Shown: in pieces, positions 45,134 through 57,314 of the stretch
Layout of the letters: every line of letters starts with the position of its first letter
Position numbering within the stretch: position 1 is the stretch's first letter
Assembly: GCA_032158295.1 (NCBI GenBank)
Contig: CM063260.1
Coordinates: 14,286,452-14,350,451 of the forward strand
DNA length: 64,000 nt
Direction: 5' to 3'
Source of the DNA: Pycnopodia helianthoides
Lineage: Eukaryota; Echinodermata; Asteroidea; Forcipulatida; Asteriidae
Notes under the pieces: generated by a model
The model's database searches: none
Seen by the model: only the letters and a program-made list of their open reading frames with translations
What the model was told of the DNA's origin: nothing
Translations under genes and position numbers: made by a program

Positions 45134-46359
45134 CTAATTGTTAATATTCTGATATGTTCTCTCAGCTGAACTCTGTGGCTTTCTGACCGCTTCATAGCTG
45201 GTGTTGGTGCTGCCCTCTGGCCGAGCGTAGTCATACTCTGGCTGTCAGTCTCTACTTTACCTGGTTGGTAGTTGGTATCTTGTGTGGTAGTTGTAGCCGT
45301 AGTAGGTTCCATGTAGACTCTGTTCTTGTCCTCCGTTGGTTGAAGCTCCATGTAGGGATCAGCTTTAGGGATTTGAGATGCCTCAGTCCTTGTAAGACTT
45401 TTAATAAGACGTCTCATTTTGAAGATTTGGAAAGCACAAAGAAAGATAACGATGATGGATACAACAAGCAGTATGGAAGAAATAACGAAGCTGCAGTCCA
45501 TGGGTTAGAAGGAGGTAATGGGTTGATGTTAGATGTGGTTGGGTTGACTTGGTTCGATTGGGTTGACTCTGGTTCGATTGGGGTTGACTCTGGTTCGATT
45601 GATGTTATTTCATCAGTCGCCTCTTCCGAAATCGTCACATTGATTGACCCAATGATACATGAATGTTTCATTTTTTCTGCACCACGCCCTTGTACTACAG
45701 AACAGTTAAATGCAACACCATCATCGGCAACAGTTATAGTCAAAGTCAATGATAATGTATTCATACCATCGACACTTGATGATGTCCAGGAGTAGCTACT
45801 GGGATCAGTCATTGGATGGGTTCCTGTTATCACTGCAGGGTTATCAGTCTCAGATAGACATCTCATACGTAGCTCTGTACCGGTGTCTACTGTAATGGGT
45901 CCAGAAGGAGAACATATTGGATAGGATGGAGCTGATAGGATTACGCTGAATATAGCTACAACGACGTGTCCTCCTCCTTGTAAAGGGTCCCTGACGTCAC
46001 AAACATATTCATCATAGTCATCAATCTGCAGATCAGTAATCGTAAAGTCTTGAACAACCTCCCCTCTCTGTGGATAGGTTGTAGTGAACATAAAGCGTCT
46101 GTTGGTCGTTAATGTAGTGTCATTCCACCTTAAAGGGGACCAGTGGATCTTCAGTCCTCCAATCAACGATGTGATCTGACTCGAGGTTTGCAGCGGTACA
46201 CCTCATATCAACCTGCCCGCCCTCCTTACGATCAGCCTCTGGTGTTAAGATCACCGCAGACACTGCAGGTTGAGCAGTAACAACCATCAGGAGTCCGCCT
46301 GCATCAAGTGAACACCAAACACACACCAGCAACACATACATGGTGATCCTTCCATCCAT
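45134..46359 (-). pseudogene. Decayed two-Ig receptor (three frame breaks)
   Basis: It is homologous end to end to the gene at 41123-42310 (PLQGGGH, QGRGAEKMKHS and TEASQIPK signatures) but with three length changes. One extra base lies near 46,130-46,140, just after EDP in Ig1. One base is missing near 45,490 in the membrane segment. One base is missing near 45,240 in the tail after VETDS. The first break alone leaves 79 residues. Upstream of the start, a TATAAAAG is seen on the minus strand at 46799-46806. It could still be transcribed; errors in the sequence are an alternative, but the intact neighbours argue against it. Confidence 0.8.
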
Positions 46360-47302
46360 TGTTGATAACTTTATTCAAACCGAAGTATATTTTCCTGACC
46401 AGTGAATTAAGTTTCAATCGGTGATACGTGTATTTTTCTGTTAACATATACATGTAAATACATTGTCGTCATTTCCTTGTATTTCTGCATGCCATTGCAG
46501 GATCACACGTCACTGAACTTCAACAATAACTACAATTCAATGAACAGATGTTAAATTTGCACCGGGATAAAGAATAACATCGGTTTTACCCTTTCACCGA
46601 TGTGTTTAAAGCGCTGTATACCCAGTACTTCCCCGAGTTCTGTGGGCCGGGGAAAAAAGAGTAAGATTCCTTTTTTTTTCACAGAACTCAGGGGTAGAAC
46701 TGATTAGTGCTTTAAACACATCGGTGAAAGGGAAAAACCAAATAATATCGTTTCAATGGCTTACAAACCAGACAGTCAACAATATCCCATGATTCGTACT
46801 TTTATAAAGCTTTACTACTCGAGTCAAATGCCAAGCGCATGCCACCAGTAGTCCCACAGTGTGCGTGTACATCTATTGTGAAGAACTATATATTCCACGT
46901 TTTGGAAACAATGTCATGACGTGCAAAATGTTGGTTTATTTTGCGTACGCAAACCATGAGTATCAATTAAATATGATATCTTAGTAGGCATATCATACGG
47001 AGAGCTTGTTGAATTTCGACGCTTTATAACATTAAATAATCTTTATCAATGATGAAAAAGCTTTTTTTTTTTTTTTTTACGATTCTTTCTATTTATTAAC
47101 CGGGTTTTGAAAGAAAAAAAAATCTATTTTTCTTTAGGTCAATTGAGCCAATGCGCCTTGAAAAAACTGAAATCGCAGATATCACAATCATACGTTAACA
47201 AAGTTAAACTCTTGAGATATTAGCTACGTTCAAACTTGTCCATTCCTTCCCTTTTACAAGTTGCATGTTGAAACTTGTCTCTCGGTAATGTCTTTCACAT
47301 GT
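46360..47302. repeat. Inter-receptor spacer, copy 4, with SINE-tail hairpin
   Basis: Closely matches copy 3 (44198-45133) and includes the same hairpin (46575-46746), plus an 18-base T-run near 47,062. Confidence 0.85.
46575..46746. mobile_element. Hairpin of two inverted SINE tails, second copy
   Basis: Same arms as 44399-44583 with small deletions in the right arm (gaactgattagtgcttt for gaactgagtatacagtgcttt). It was presumably copied with the spacer rather than inserted independently. Confidence 0.7.
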
Positions 47303-48466
47303 CTAATTGTTAATATTCTGATATGTTCTCTCAGCTGAACTCTGTGGCTTTCTGACCGCTTCATAGCTGGTGTTGGTGCTGCCCTCTGGCCGAGCGTAGT
47401 CATACTCTGGGTTGTCAGTCTCTACTTCAAGTGGTTGGTAGTTGGTATCTTGTGTGGTAGTAGGTAGCCGTAGTAGGTTCCATGTAGACTCTGTTCTTGT
47501 CCTCCGTTGGTTGCAGCTCCATGTAGGGATCAGCTTTGAAGATGTGAGAGTCCTCAGTCCTTTTAAGACTTTTTATGAGACATCTCATTTTGAAGATTTG
47601 ATATGCACAAAGATTGATAACAATGATGGATACAACAAATAGTATGAAAGTAACTACGAAAGCTACAATCCATGGGCTAGAAGGAGGTGGCGGGTTGATG
47701 CTAGATGTGGTTGGTGTTGACTCTGGTTCATTGGTTGCATCTTCCGAAATCTTCACATCGATTGGCCCAATGATACATGAACGTGTCACTGTATTGCCCT
47801 TGTACTACATAACAGTTAAATGAAACACCATCATCGGCAACAGTTATAGTCAAATTCAATGATAATGTATTCATACCATCGACACTTGATGATGTCCAGG
47901 GGTAGCTACTGGGATCAGTCATTGGATGGGTTCCTGTTATCACTGCAGGGTTATCAGTCTCAGATAGACATCTCATACGTAGTTCTGTACCGGTGTCTAC
48001 TGTAATGGGTCCAGAAAGAGAACATATCGGATAGGATGGAGTTGACATGATTACGCTGGATGTAGCTACAATGGGTTCCTCCTCCGAGTAAGATCTGACT
48101 GACGTTACAAACATATTCATCATAGTCATCAATCTGCAGTTCAGTAATCGTTAAGTCTTGAACAACCTCATCTCCCTGTGGATAGGTTGTAGTGAACATA
48201 AAGCGATTGTTGGTCGTTAGTGTAGTGTCATTCCACCTTAAAGAGACCACTGGATCTTCAGTCCTCCATTCCACGATGTGATCTGACTCGAGGTTTGTAG
48301 CGGTACACCTCATATCAACCTGCCCGCCCTCCTTACGATCAGCCTCTGGTGTTAAGATCACCACAGACACTGTTGGTCGAGCCGTGACAACCATCAGGAG
48401 TCCGCCTGCATCAAGTAAACACCAAACACACACCAGCAACACATACATGGTGATCCTTCCATCCAT
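47303..48466 (-). pseudogene. Decayed two-Ig receptor (three frame breaks), 5'-most cluster member
   Basis: It is homologous end to end to the gene at 43019-44197 (ILLGGG, CAYQIFKM and TEDS signatures). There are three length changes: two bases missing near 48,070 at the Ig1/Ig2 boundary, one extra base near 47,792 just before TRSCIIGP, and one extra base near 47,462 in the tail. Without the breaks it would carry YMEL, YMEP, NYQP, DYARP, YEAV and YQNI tail sites. A minus-strand TATAAAAG lies at 48693-48700, 227 bp upstream of the ATG. As read, the first frame gives an Ig1-only secreted-like product of 168 residues. Confidence 0.8.
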
Positions 48467-48692
48467 TGTTTAACTTTGTTTTTAAATAGAAATTCCAAAA
48501 GATGTTTCCTACAGTGATTCAAAACTTATGTACAAAATGGTGATATGGTATACATCAGCGTTATGTACTTGTAATTTTTGTAATTTCCTTCTAATTCTGT
48601 GAGTGCCGTTATCCAGACACATCAATGAACTTCAACAATAAACACATCTCGTTGGTGTACAAATCGAGCGCCAAGTACCCCTCTGCACCAAG

Positions 48693-48700
48693 CTTTTATA
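48693..48700 (-). promoter_or_regulatory. Possible TATA box of the 5'-most receptor copy
   Basis: TATAAAAG on the minus strand, about 230 bp before the ATG at 48466. The same octamer is found upstream of the next copy (46799-46806), but it is degenerate before the intact genes. Weak evidence only. Confidence 0.25.
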
Positions 48701-49067
48701 CGCATTTTTTGTTTGTGCTTTTACAGTTCAAATGTCGAGTTCATGACACCGGTAAGTTACACTATACAATCACGGGTTTTTAACAGAGGCAGTATACATA
48801 CATATCAAATACCGTGGCATCCGAACATTAATTTAATCTTCGTAATATTTTGGCACAGACTGCCAGGAAATGACAGTAAAATCCCTGGCTATTTTGCAGG
48901 GTTCGACCTTAGCGGTGGTCCGCTGGCCAAATGCTAGTTGAAACGGCGGCGGACCAGCTGAAACACCTTGCCAAGTGGTCCGGCTGGCCAGTCAAAAATA
49001 TCAGCAACAGTACAACAGAATTCTCGACAATTATTATTTTTTTTAACTGAGGAGGTTACCTTTTAAT

Positions 49068-49127
49068 GCACAAAAGCTGCAGTTTTATTTGAAAAAACTT
49101 TTAAAATCAAAACTGCAGCTTTTGTGC
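49068..49127. repeat. Perfect 19-bp inverted repeat hairpin
   Basis: gcacaaaagctgcagtttt at 49068-49086 and its exact inverse at 49109-49127, with a 22-base AT-rich loop. It lies inside the TIR element. Confidence 0.9.
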
Positions 49128-49940
49128 AAGTAAATTTAATAAAGTTTCGCCGCACGGAACGTCAAAGTTTTCTTCACACATGTAAACATGCACACACAGT
49201 AAAAATACACACAGAGAATGTACACAGTTTGCTGCATGTACAGCACGATCAGCCGATGGAAAAATTCGTTTCTCACTAGCTGTAGGAATTTTAACAGCCA
49301 ATAGCAACATTCCTTTCACAAGTGACAGTCCACTGTGTCTAGTTTTCACCTCCTTGGATAGATCGCCCATGTACTGTGTGGTGTGGCTATGCAGACTTAC
49401 CGTGTAGGCATGGTGAACTGGTTTGCAGCCAGACTACATGTTTCTTTTACTCACGTGGATGATGGTTTGTTTATTTCGACTGAACGTTAGTGATTTGGGG
49501 TTTTACAACTATCTAAACTGATGCCTCCTGCCAGCAAAGTAAGAAATAACTGAGATATGGATATGTTGCAAATAGTTTGTACTAAATTGTTCTTTTTCTG
49601 GACGAAATTTGGAACATTGTGAGAACTTTGGTCTCATTTTTAATCAAGTGAAGGCAATCGGATCGCTACGAATACTTCAGTAAAAATAACTAGGCTATGT
49701 TTATGAATGATAAAATTACTACAGCGATCGTACGTAACCCTCCCTCTTCGGTACCGTTGATTAATGACGATCATCAATAACAACTTCATGGTTTTTATCG
49801 AGTCGGTTTACAAATTATTTGTTTTAATAAGCCACAAGCTGTACTTGAAATACTTTGAGTGCTGTCTTTGGTTACTGGAACCATGGACTGAAACTATCCA
49901 AAGATCATTTTTTGCTTCTGACCAATCTGACCTGTGTTAA

Positions 49941-50321
49941 AGGAACATTACATAATTTGTAAGAAAAAATCTTGTAAAATACACTTTTTGATCACAGATT
50001 TACATAAAACTTACACGGTCTAATAATGATGATAGTAGAAAACATCCCTTGAAATATTTCTGTCTGAAATGTCATATTTGATGAGAAATGAATAAACTCA
50101 TTTTCCGATTAGAGTTAATCGCTCGGTGAGCGTTTTAGTCATTTGTTGAATCTATTTCATGCAAATGTGTTATCGGTTTTTCACTATTTTCTCGTGACCC
50201 AGATGGCCGATCGATCTCAAACTTCTTCAGGTTTGTCAGTTTGTGTATATGGTGGATTACATAAAGTGCTTACACTGCCAGCAACTGTTTTGTTAGCAAA
50301 AACCAGTTATGTAATGTTCCT
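49941..50321. mobile_element. TTAA-flanked MITE, diverged copy
   Basis: Terminal inverted repeats aggaacattacataa / ttatgtaatgttcct are perfect over 15 bases. TTAA flanks both sides (49937-49940 and 50322-50325). The interior shares tttcactattttctcgtgacc and atttctgtctgaaatg with 3087-3408. It is nested in the 48897-50578 element. Confidence 0.8.
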
Positions 50322-50578
50322 TTAAGTAAGTTAAGTTATTATCCTACGATATCCCACAATAATCTAAACATAATAAAGTTTGGCTATCAATGCAGTTAAC
50401 TTGACGTTGCAATTCATTGAATTGAAATAGTGATGATCGAAAATCAGGATATTATTTCAATCGTTACGAAAAATGTTATAAAAAACTGACGGACCAGTCA
50501 AAAACCTGGCGGACCAGTTAAAAATCAAGCCAACTGGTCCTGCTGGCTAGTTGAAAAAAAAGTTAAGGGCAACCCCTG

Positions 50579-53500
50579 TTTTGTAAAGTGTAGTCTTAAA
50601 TCAAGGAGATTTACAGAGGCTGTATACTCTAGTACGATTAAACCTTGGCTTGACCACGATGTAGTCTTTTGTCAAGAATGACTGTCGATCACAAGCAAAC
50701 ATTAACGAGGAAATGACTTCGGTTGAAGCATATGTGGAGTAGTTTTCAGTCAAGGAGGAGTCGACAGAACTCACAAAGAAAAGGACACATACAAAGGTAC
50801 ACTGATTAAAGCCGTGTTGAGAATATGTCGTAGTCTTTCGTCAAGGAGGTCTATATCGACCACGCGGACACAAACACATCACTGCATCCTTGATCTACAT
50901 ATTGCCGCGTGGATGAGACATTATGCTAGCCAACTGTGAAACAATATTGCTATGGTAGCATTGGGTGTAATAGAACTCATTCAACCTTAGTGGTTAACCA
51001 GGTCGGTTAGAATTTGTATAAGTGAACTAGATGAGAAGGAATGACAACTAGATCAATAGATACAGCAGAGACATCAGATGCATGGGACCAAATGGAATGG
51101 ATGAACAAAGGGAGATAGCTGTGAATGGGATGATGGTAGTGAAATCAGGCTGGGGTCACAACAGGTTGAACTTCTCCTGTAAATTAAATTGAAAGTGAAA
51201 GCTATCGGTGACAAAATTAATTGCGTGTTGGTAAAAAAACAACTGCTTATGAGCTGTGGTGCTCTAAAAAGAATCGGTGATTTAACAACTCGACGTTTCA
51301 ATCAGTGGTTTCGTAGATAGGATTGTCTTCAGGATAAAAACTAACCCAAATCGGTTACAAGATAACCTTGCCTATATGAAGCAGTATCCTTTGACATAAC
51401 CCAGATCCCTTTAAAAATGCTACAAACGAAACCAAGATCAGTATACTATACATACACCTAACTATTAGTCAATGACTTTTTGACTATATCTCCCCTTTTA
51501 ATTAAAAAAGTGTCATGAAATATTGCCTGGAAGACAAAATGTTGACAGATGTAGGAGAATTCATCTATAAAGAGACGGTGATAGATTTCTCTTGAGGCAT
51601 CATCACCACCTAGGACAGAGTGATTACAACTAAGAAATCCTGTTTTTTCTGCTCCTAGTGTCCCCAGTGATTCACGCTTTTCTTCCCCTCAAGGAGACCC
51701 AGGCAACCCGTGATGTTTTTCTTCTTGTCGGCTCCCATCCCCGTGAATAATTTATCAAACAAGATGGATGAGAAGAAGACCTTGGACTCTTCGCACGTAT
51801 CCTGATATCATAACAAGTAGATAGAGCTCTTTTTGTTGTTCTTGTCTTCAGTTGAGAGTTTCATTCTGTTATTTTGGCGGTAGGAAATCTCCTCATGATA
51901 GAAGAATCATTTCGTGTTATTAAAGACCTTTGTTAAGTCTTAAAAGATCTTGACAATGTTTTTGGTAAAATTATGGATCCACAAATTCAAGATGACAGTT
52001 CGCGATGCTGGAAACTGTTTTAGATTCTCATATTCGGTGTATTCACGAAAACGAGTTCTTCTTGGTACGTCTTGAACTGTGTACCTTTCAATGATTTCAC
52101 CTTCGAACATTCATCTCCGATTAAAAATATAATGAACATTGACACATTGATTCGACTGCGTGGGCGATTTACCATTCAGGACTTTATCAGTTAATAATTA
52201 CTTAATCAAAATGTCATTTCGATTTAATTAAAGCTCTTTACTAATTAAGACAATGGTATTCAGATATTAGTCAAATGAATCCACGTGTATAGGACACTTC
52301 AACAGATCTGTTGGAGGGTCTTTCACGTACACTGCAAGGAAGTCACCTGAGCCCAACTGGGGTTCATTGAGCCCAACTGGGGTTCATTGAGCCTAAGTGG
52401 GGGTCACTTTGGACATAATGCTGTGCTGGACTCTAGTTTAAGAATAACCCTGACTCTAGTGTCGGCATCAGAGGTATTCAACACGTTTCCCTCAAACATC
52501 GCATTTGAAATATCTACAAATAGGCATACGTTGTCATCAAACCCAATTCTTTGAAAACATGGTGTGATATAGGTTCAACAAGGACGCCTGAGTGTTTAGA
52601 CGTGAAGAGATGACGTCATTGCAGGCGCAGAAAAGAGCGCAGAAAGGTTAAAGTTTGTAGCTTGCGGAGATGCAGACTGAACGTTTGATATCAAAATAGA
52701 CTTGATTGCATATATGTCCCTGTCAGGTGCTATGAGGATGACTTCAGCACAATCATCAGACAAGCTGATTTGAAAGAAAACATAAAAAATTATGTTTACA
52801 TCTTGGAAGAGGTTCTTCGTATAAAATGTCAAGCAACACATCAGCTGAGAAGAATCAGATGTGGCTTAGATTTAAGATTGCAGGTTCTAAGACGGAAACA
52901 AGACGCGAAAGATGATAGATTGTTGGAGATGTGTTTATATATCATGCTTCGCTAGCGGAGAAAAATAGACAATATCAAAGCCTGTTTACAAACATCTTGG
53001 TCGAACTATATGCGCGTCTAGCAAAGTCTCTCGTTCATTAATGTTAAAACCAAGCACCGAGAACGTTTGACAATCCCTTGTCAGTTTGTTTACATTAATT
53101 CCCCGCGTTCCCCGGATGTGTTTTCATTTTCTTTTCTTATAACAGCTTAGCTGTATCGTTGTCACAATTATCAGTTAAAGTATAGTTATAAATAAATTAA
53201 TGTAGTTACAATGGGAAATTAACCAAATGGTTTGTTTACACTCTGTAAATAACTGTGGAACAAATATAATACGATCTTGTAGTAAATTTAAATTCATTCC
53301 AATTTAAACAATAATTAAAAAATTACAATAAAGAAAGAAAGAAACAGTTCATAAATGCGAGTTTAATCAATAACACCTGTGATGCATTTATAGAGTTGCT
53401 TATAACATGTTCAAAGTGATTATAATAACTTAATATTCAGTATCACTGACTCTCTGAGACGTGATATTATTCACTTTTTCGATCAATATTACGAGACGAC

Positions 53501-54554
53501 TTCTCATATATTTATGAACCCGCGATCCATTCAAAAATCTTTTGATGTACCAGCAATAAATTGCTTCCTCAGAAAATTGCAGCATTAATAAGTTATTAAT
53601 ATTGACATACAGATAATGGTACAGTTTCGGTCGATACGTTTTGACTTTTGATGCAGGTAATGCTGAGAAAGTTATTGTTCAATCAGTTTGAATTAACACT
53701 TATCAAAAAATAGGCTTTATGCTTTAGGATACGTTGTAGAATCTGAAACTTGCATGGTGGAGATACAATCTAGTAAGGTTTGCAGTCACATCATGTACAT
53801 GAGTAGGATTTGAAACATTGCATGGTGGAGATACAATCTAGTAAGATTTGCGGTAACTGAAAAGGGACCGGTGATGAAACTACTCGACGTTTCGACCAGT
53901 ATGATTTGATCGTCTTCATGGGAAAGGTGGTCTCTGCAGTCTACATGTACAGAACGTATGTATGTAGCCATGTAATATCAGTACAAAAACAAGATGGATG
54001 GTTCACAGAGAAGATCAAGAATGGTTTTTGATTGTCAATCCAATTCCGTCTTAATGTAAATCGTATTAGGAAGCAGGTCTACGAAGCACTTCGAAGCCCA
54101 AATAAATAGTAACACGAGATCTGTACAAAAATAACCAAGCCTAACTCATAATATTTTTTCCTTTTCTAATGATAATTCCAAATATTTTTTGGTATGTTCC
54201 TAAAATGTAACCAAGACGTGATCCATGGATTCGATTCACTGAAACATGACACTTTATCACCAATATTGTTTAAGTAATCAGTAGTCATGACTGTAAGGAC
54301 GATGACCTTATGTATGTAGCTTCATAACTACAACTCCAGCGAAACCAAGATGTGCTTCCTGTTCGATCAATGTAACCATTGATGTATTGAGATAGGGATT
54401 TAATATGGCGAAGAGTCTGCAGAAAACAGCGCGTTTAAATATCATGTAGATATGTAAAGGTCAAAGGAAAATGTTTACAATCAGGACAGACGCTTCAAAT
54501 GATATTTTCACATACGGAATCATCTTTAAATAAATTACTTCCACGTGTCTGGGT
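50579..54554. other. Intergenic region with no supported gene
   Basis: It contains a 20-22-bp tandem repeat (tgagcccaactggggttcat, about 2.5 copies, 52348-52410). A direct repeat of about 45 bp (tgcatggtggagatacaatc..., 53750 and 53818) is also present. Two passages with gacgtttc-r-a (about 51,290 and 53,885) recall 3' regions of Penelope-like elements. The frames at 52596-52841 (minus) and 52770-52955 (plus) overlap each other and lack motifs. Confidence 0.5.
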
Positions 54555-54560
54555 GTCTCT

Positions 54561-54640
<80 letters not shown>
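54555..54640. repeat. CT dinucleotide microsatellite
   Basis: About 86 bases of (ct)n, interrupted by two single-base breaks (tcct), and ending in gtattg. Confidence 0.95.
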
Positions 54641-54645
<5 letters not shown>

Positions 54646-55624
54646 GATCAAACTTTGTACCAATATCATTTTAAATAATTACGTCCACTGATGTAGGGTA
54701 CGCTATCTCTGGATGTTCAAAGCTAGCTTTTTATTGTGTGCCAACACACTTCTTTTTTTGTTTCTATAAAACATAGATTGATGATGCATGGTTGACCGCC
54801 TTCCACTTATGTCAGGTCGATCGGTATACTTGGTAAACAGTTGATATGCTCCGGAGGACGACCTGGCGCAGCGTTTGCCGCCAAGCAACGATCAGGCCAT
54901 TTCGCCTGATGATGTGTGACTTTATTAGCGTTCTTTATTGAAAAACACCAATCAGGGCCTAATTTATTACAGCTACCATTAAAATTTATGCTTACCAGAC
55001 TAGATTACCACTAAAATATCATGCCACGTGTACAACATGTGACTGTATCCTGCTCACTTTTTCTTAGCAGAGATTTTAAGCATATTTCACTGCTCATGCG
55101 CAGCTCGATGAAATTGAGCTCGTTCGTCACTTTACTTTATCATTCGACACGACTAGTAAAAACTAAAACACAATCATGTCTGCTCGTTTTATGTGTTGAT
55201 ATCAGTTTGTTGTGTATTGCGTATTCTGATTGTTCGGGTCACTTAATACACCTTGCTCGTCTTACTACCGTTCATTTGAATTTAAAGAACATGTTTGATT
55301 TGAAGTAGTGGTGCTGTAAGCTGGAGAGACTCACGATTCTTGAGAGTCTTCACGACCGTTAAGAATACTTCCCACACATCATCTGCTCGTTGTACAGTTC
55401 TCTTCTGTATAAAATATCCACTCGATACTTGGTGGTATCTCTCACGAAAACTTTTCTGCTGATGGAGTGAGTCCATCATTCATTAAACTCTTCACCAAAG
55501 ACAAATTCATCCGCATTCATAATCGTAACTCTGGTAATGTTTGCTTTTAATAATTAATTTCCCGATCCTGTAAGTTTCGACTATGAGGAGGGAGATGTAA
55601 ATGTGAAGTAGGAAAGATTTCAGT

Positions 55625-55640
55625 GGGGGGGGGGGGGGGG
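55625..55640. repeat. Poly-G run
   Basis: Sixteen consecutive G, followed by cggctc. It is a likely sequencing or assembly weak point. Confidence 0.9.
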
Positions 55641-55699
55641 CGGCTCCTGCGATCATCGATTATTGGGATTAAGGAGCGGCACTGTGTGGCAAGAGGAGG

Positions 55700-56000
55700 G
55701 TCCAGAGCTGCTTCAGCAGCAAATAGTACTTAACAATTTTCTGCTACACAATAATTTACAGGATACCAGTCACATGCATGTTGAATTTTGATGCATTTTG
55801 GTGCTTAAGCAGCTCTATGAAATTGGGCCGTGCTAAGCATAAAAAGTAGCTAAGCACAATAAAATTATGCTTACCAGAGTAAGGTTACCAGCCAAAATAC
55901 AATGTCACATGTACAATCTGTGACTGGTATCCTGCTTATTTTTGCTAAGCAGAAAATTGTTAAGCACTATTTGTTGCTTAAGCAGCTCTATGAAACCATT
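55700..56000. mobile_element. Fold-back elements of the agctctatgaaattgggcc family (two, abutting)
   Basis: The first runs about 55,705-55,828 (ctgcttcagcagc ... agcagctctatgaaattgggcc). The second runs about 55,797-56,000 with inner arms tgctaagcataaaaagtagc / ttttgctaagcagaaaattg and the central phrase gtgactggtatcctgctta. A related partial copy is at about 54,985-55,125. Confidence 0.65.
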
Positions 56001-56644
56001 GCTCTATGATGAAACTGGCTGTTCTGATACTCGAAGGAGACGAAGGACGGACGCGATTGTCTCCATGCCCCCCTCCCATTGCCTAATTGGTGCCTTTTGA
56101 TATAATCCAGTACACATTGTATACCTTCATGTGAAGGACACTGGACAGGTCCTCTACATGGTGTATTACTATTATTTCTCAACCAAGTAACACCGTTTGC
56201 GATCGTCATTTGTTAAGCAATCATGCTCTCTAATGATAACAATTACATCAATTACTGACTACATACACAAACCCATCAAAGTGACATTAATACATGAGTC
56301 ATGAGAAAGTGGTTATTACGCAATACACTAATGGACGAAATGGGGTCTTACCTTCCGACTGTATCTGCTGCGGATCGATGAGACACGGTGCGATGTTACG
56401 GTCCCACGATAGCGAGTTGCAATGCTTAAACTAGAAGCTGTCCAATCACTATAATACGCTGCTATCTACAGTAGAAAGCACACAAACCATTACTGCATTA
56501 CTGTCAATAAACGCTCGTCTGCACAGTCATAATCAGACATCTACTTTGCTGTTGTAATGATACCTCGTTACATTAGGACTTAATCTGGTTCTGAGTTTAA
56601 TTGTAGGACTCTGTTGGGAAAAGTTGTGCAGTTTATACACAAAA

Positions 56645-57000
56645 CCGGGCTCAAGTAGCCCAGCACCACAATACTATATGCTTACCAGAATATGTTACCA
56701 GCCAAAATACTATTCATGTACGATCTGTGACTGGTATCTTGCCCGTTTATTGCTCAGCAGGAAATTTTTTGCTGAAAAGCAGCTCTAGAAAATTGGGCCC
56801 AGGGCCCAATGCGACTTCATAGAGCTACTTAAGCAAAAAAGTTTGCCTAACAAGTTTCTGCTCAGCAAAACTGAGCAGCATACCAGTCAGGCTGTATTTA
56901 GTGTGGTATTTTGGCTGGTTATCTTATTCTGATAAAGCAAACTTGTTTTGTGCTTAGCTACATTTTGTGGTATAAGCTGCTCTATGAAATTGGGCCTAGG
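56645..57000. mobile_element. Two head-to-tail fold-back elements of the same family
   Basis: Copy 1 at about 56,646-56,800 (tatgcttaccagaa, gtgactggtatcttgcc, aattgggccc). Copy 2 at about 56,802-57,000 starts gggcccaatgcgacttcatagagct and ends agctgctctatgaaattgggcc. They sit in tandem, sharing the gggcccagggccc junction. Confidence 0.65.
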
Positions 57001-57314
57001 TTATACCTAATAATGAAAGAAAAATAATTACTTTTTATTAAACACAAACTTTACATTAATTTTAAAAGTGTTTACTTTTGCTTCAGTTTTTTTTAAATAA
57101 AATTATCTGTTACCTTTACTTTTCATTTCTGAAATGTAATTTTCAAGATTACTTCCTAATATTCAGTCAAACATAAATGAATATTTCATATTTCACTTCA
57201 CCTTCCTACTACGGATTTATGAAGACATGGATTTTCGCATGACTCTAGGCAAGTAAATAACTGCTTCTTTAATAACAACATATTCGTTGGTGAGGAGCAA
57301 AAACATGATGACCT

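Larger units (their letters stand above)
48897..50578. mobile_element. 1.7-kb TIR element (non-autonomous) with nested MITE
   Basis: The ends are inverted: cagggttcgacctta at 48897 and ttaagggcaacccctg at 50578. The 5-bp direct repeat ttttg flanks them (48892-48896 and 50579-50583). Sub-terminal regions hold clustered ggtccgctggcca/tggcggaccag motifs on both sides. Inside are a perfect 19-bp-arm hairpin (49068-49127) and the TTAA-flanked MITE at 49941-50321. No transposase frame is seen. The cagggg-type terminus resembles hAT elements, but a 5-bp duplication does not fit hAT's usual 8. Confidence 0.6.

Noticed and set aside
52596..52955. Overlapping minus (52596-52841) and plus (52770-52955) frames with fairly protein-like composition
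   Set aside because: Neither has a motif, a paralogue or convincing splice sites, and they contradict each other.
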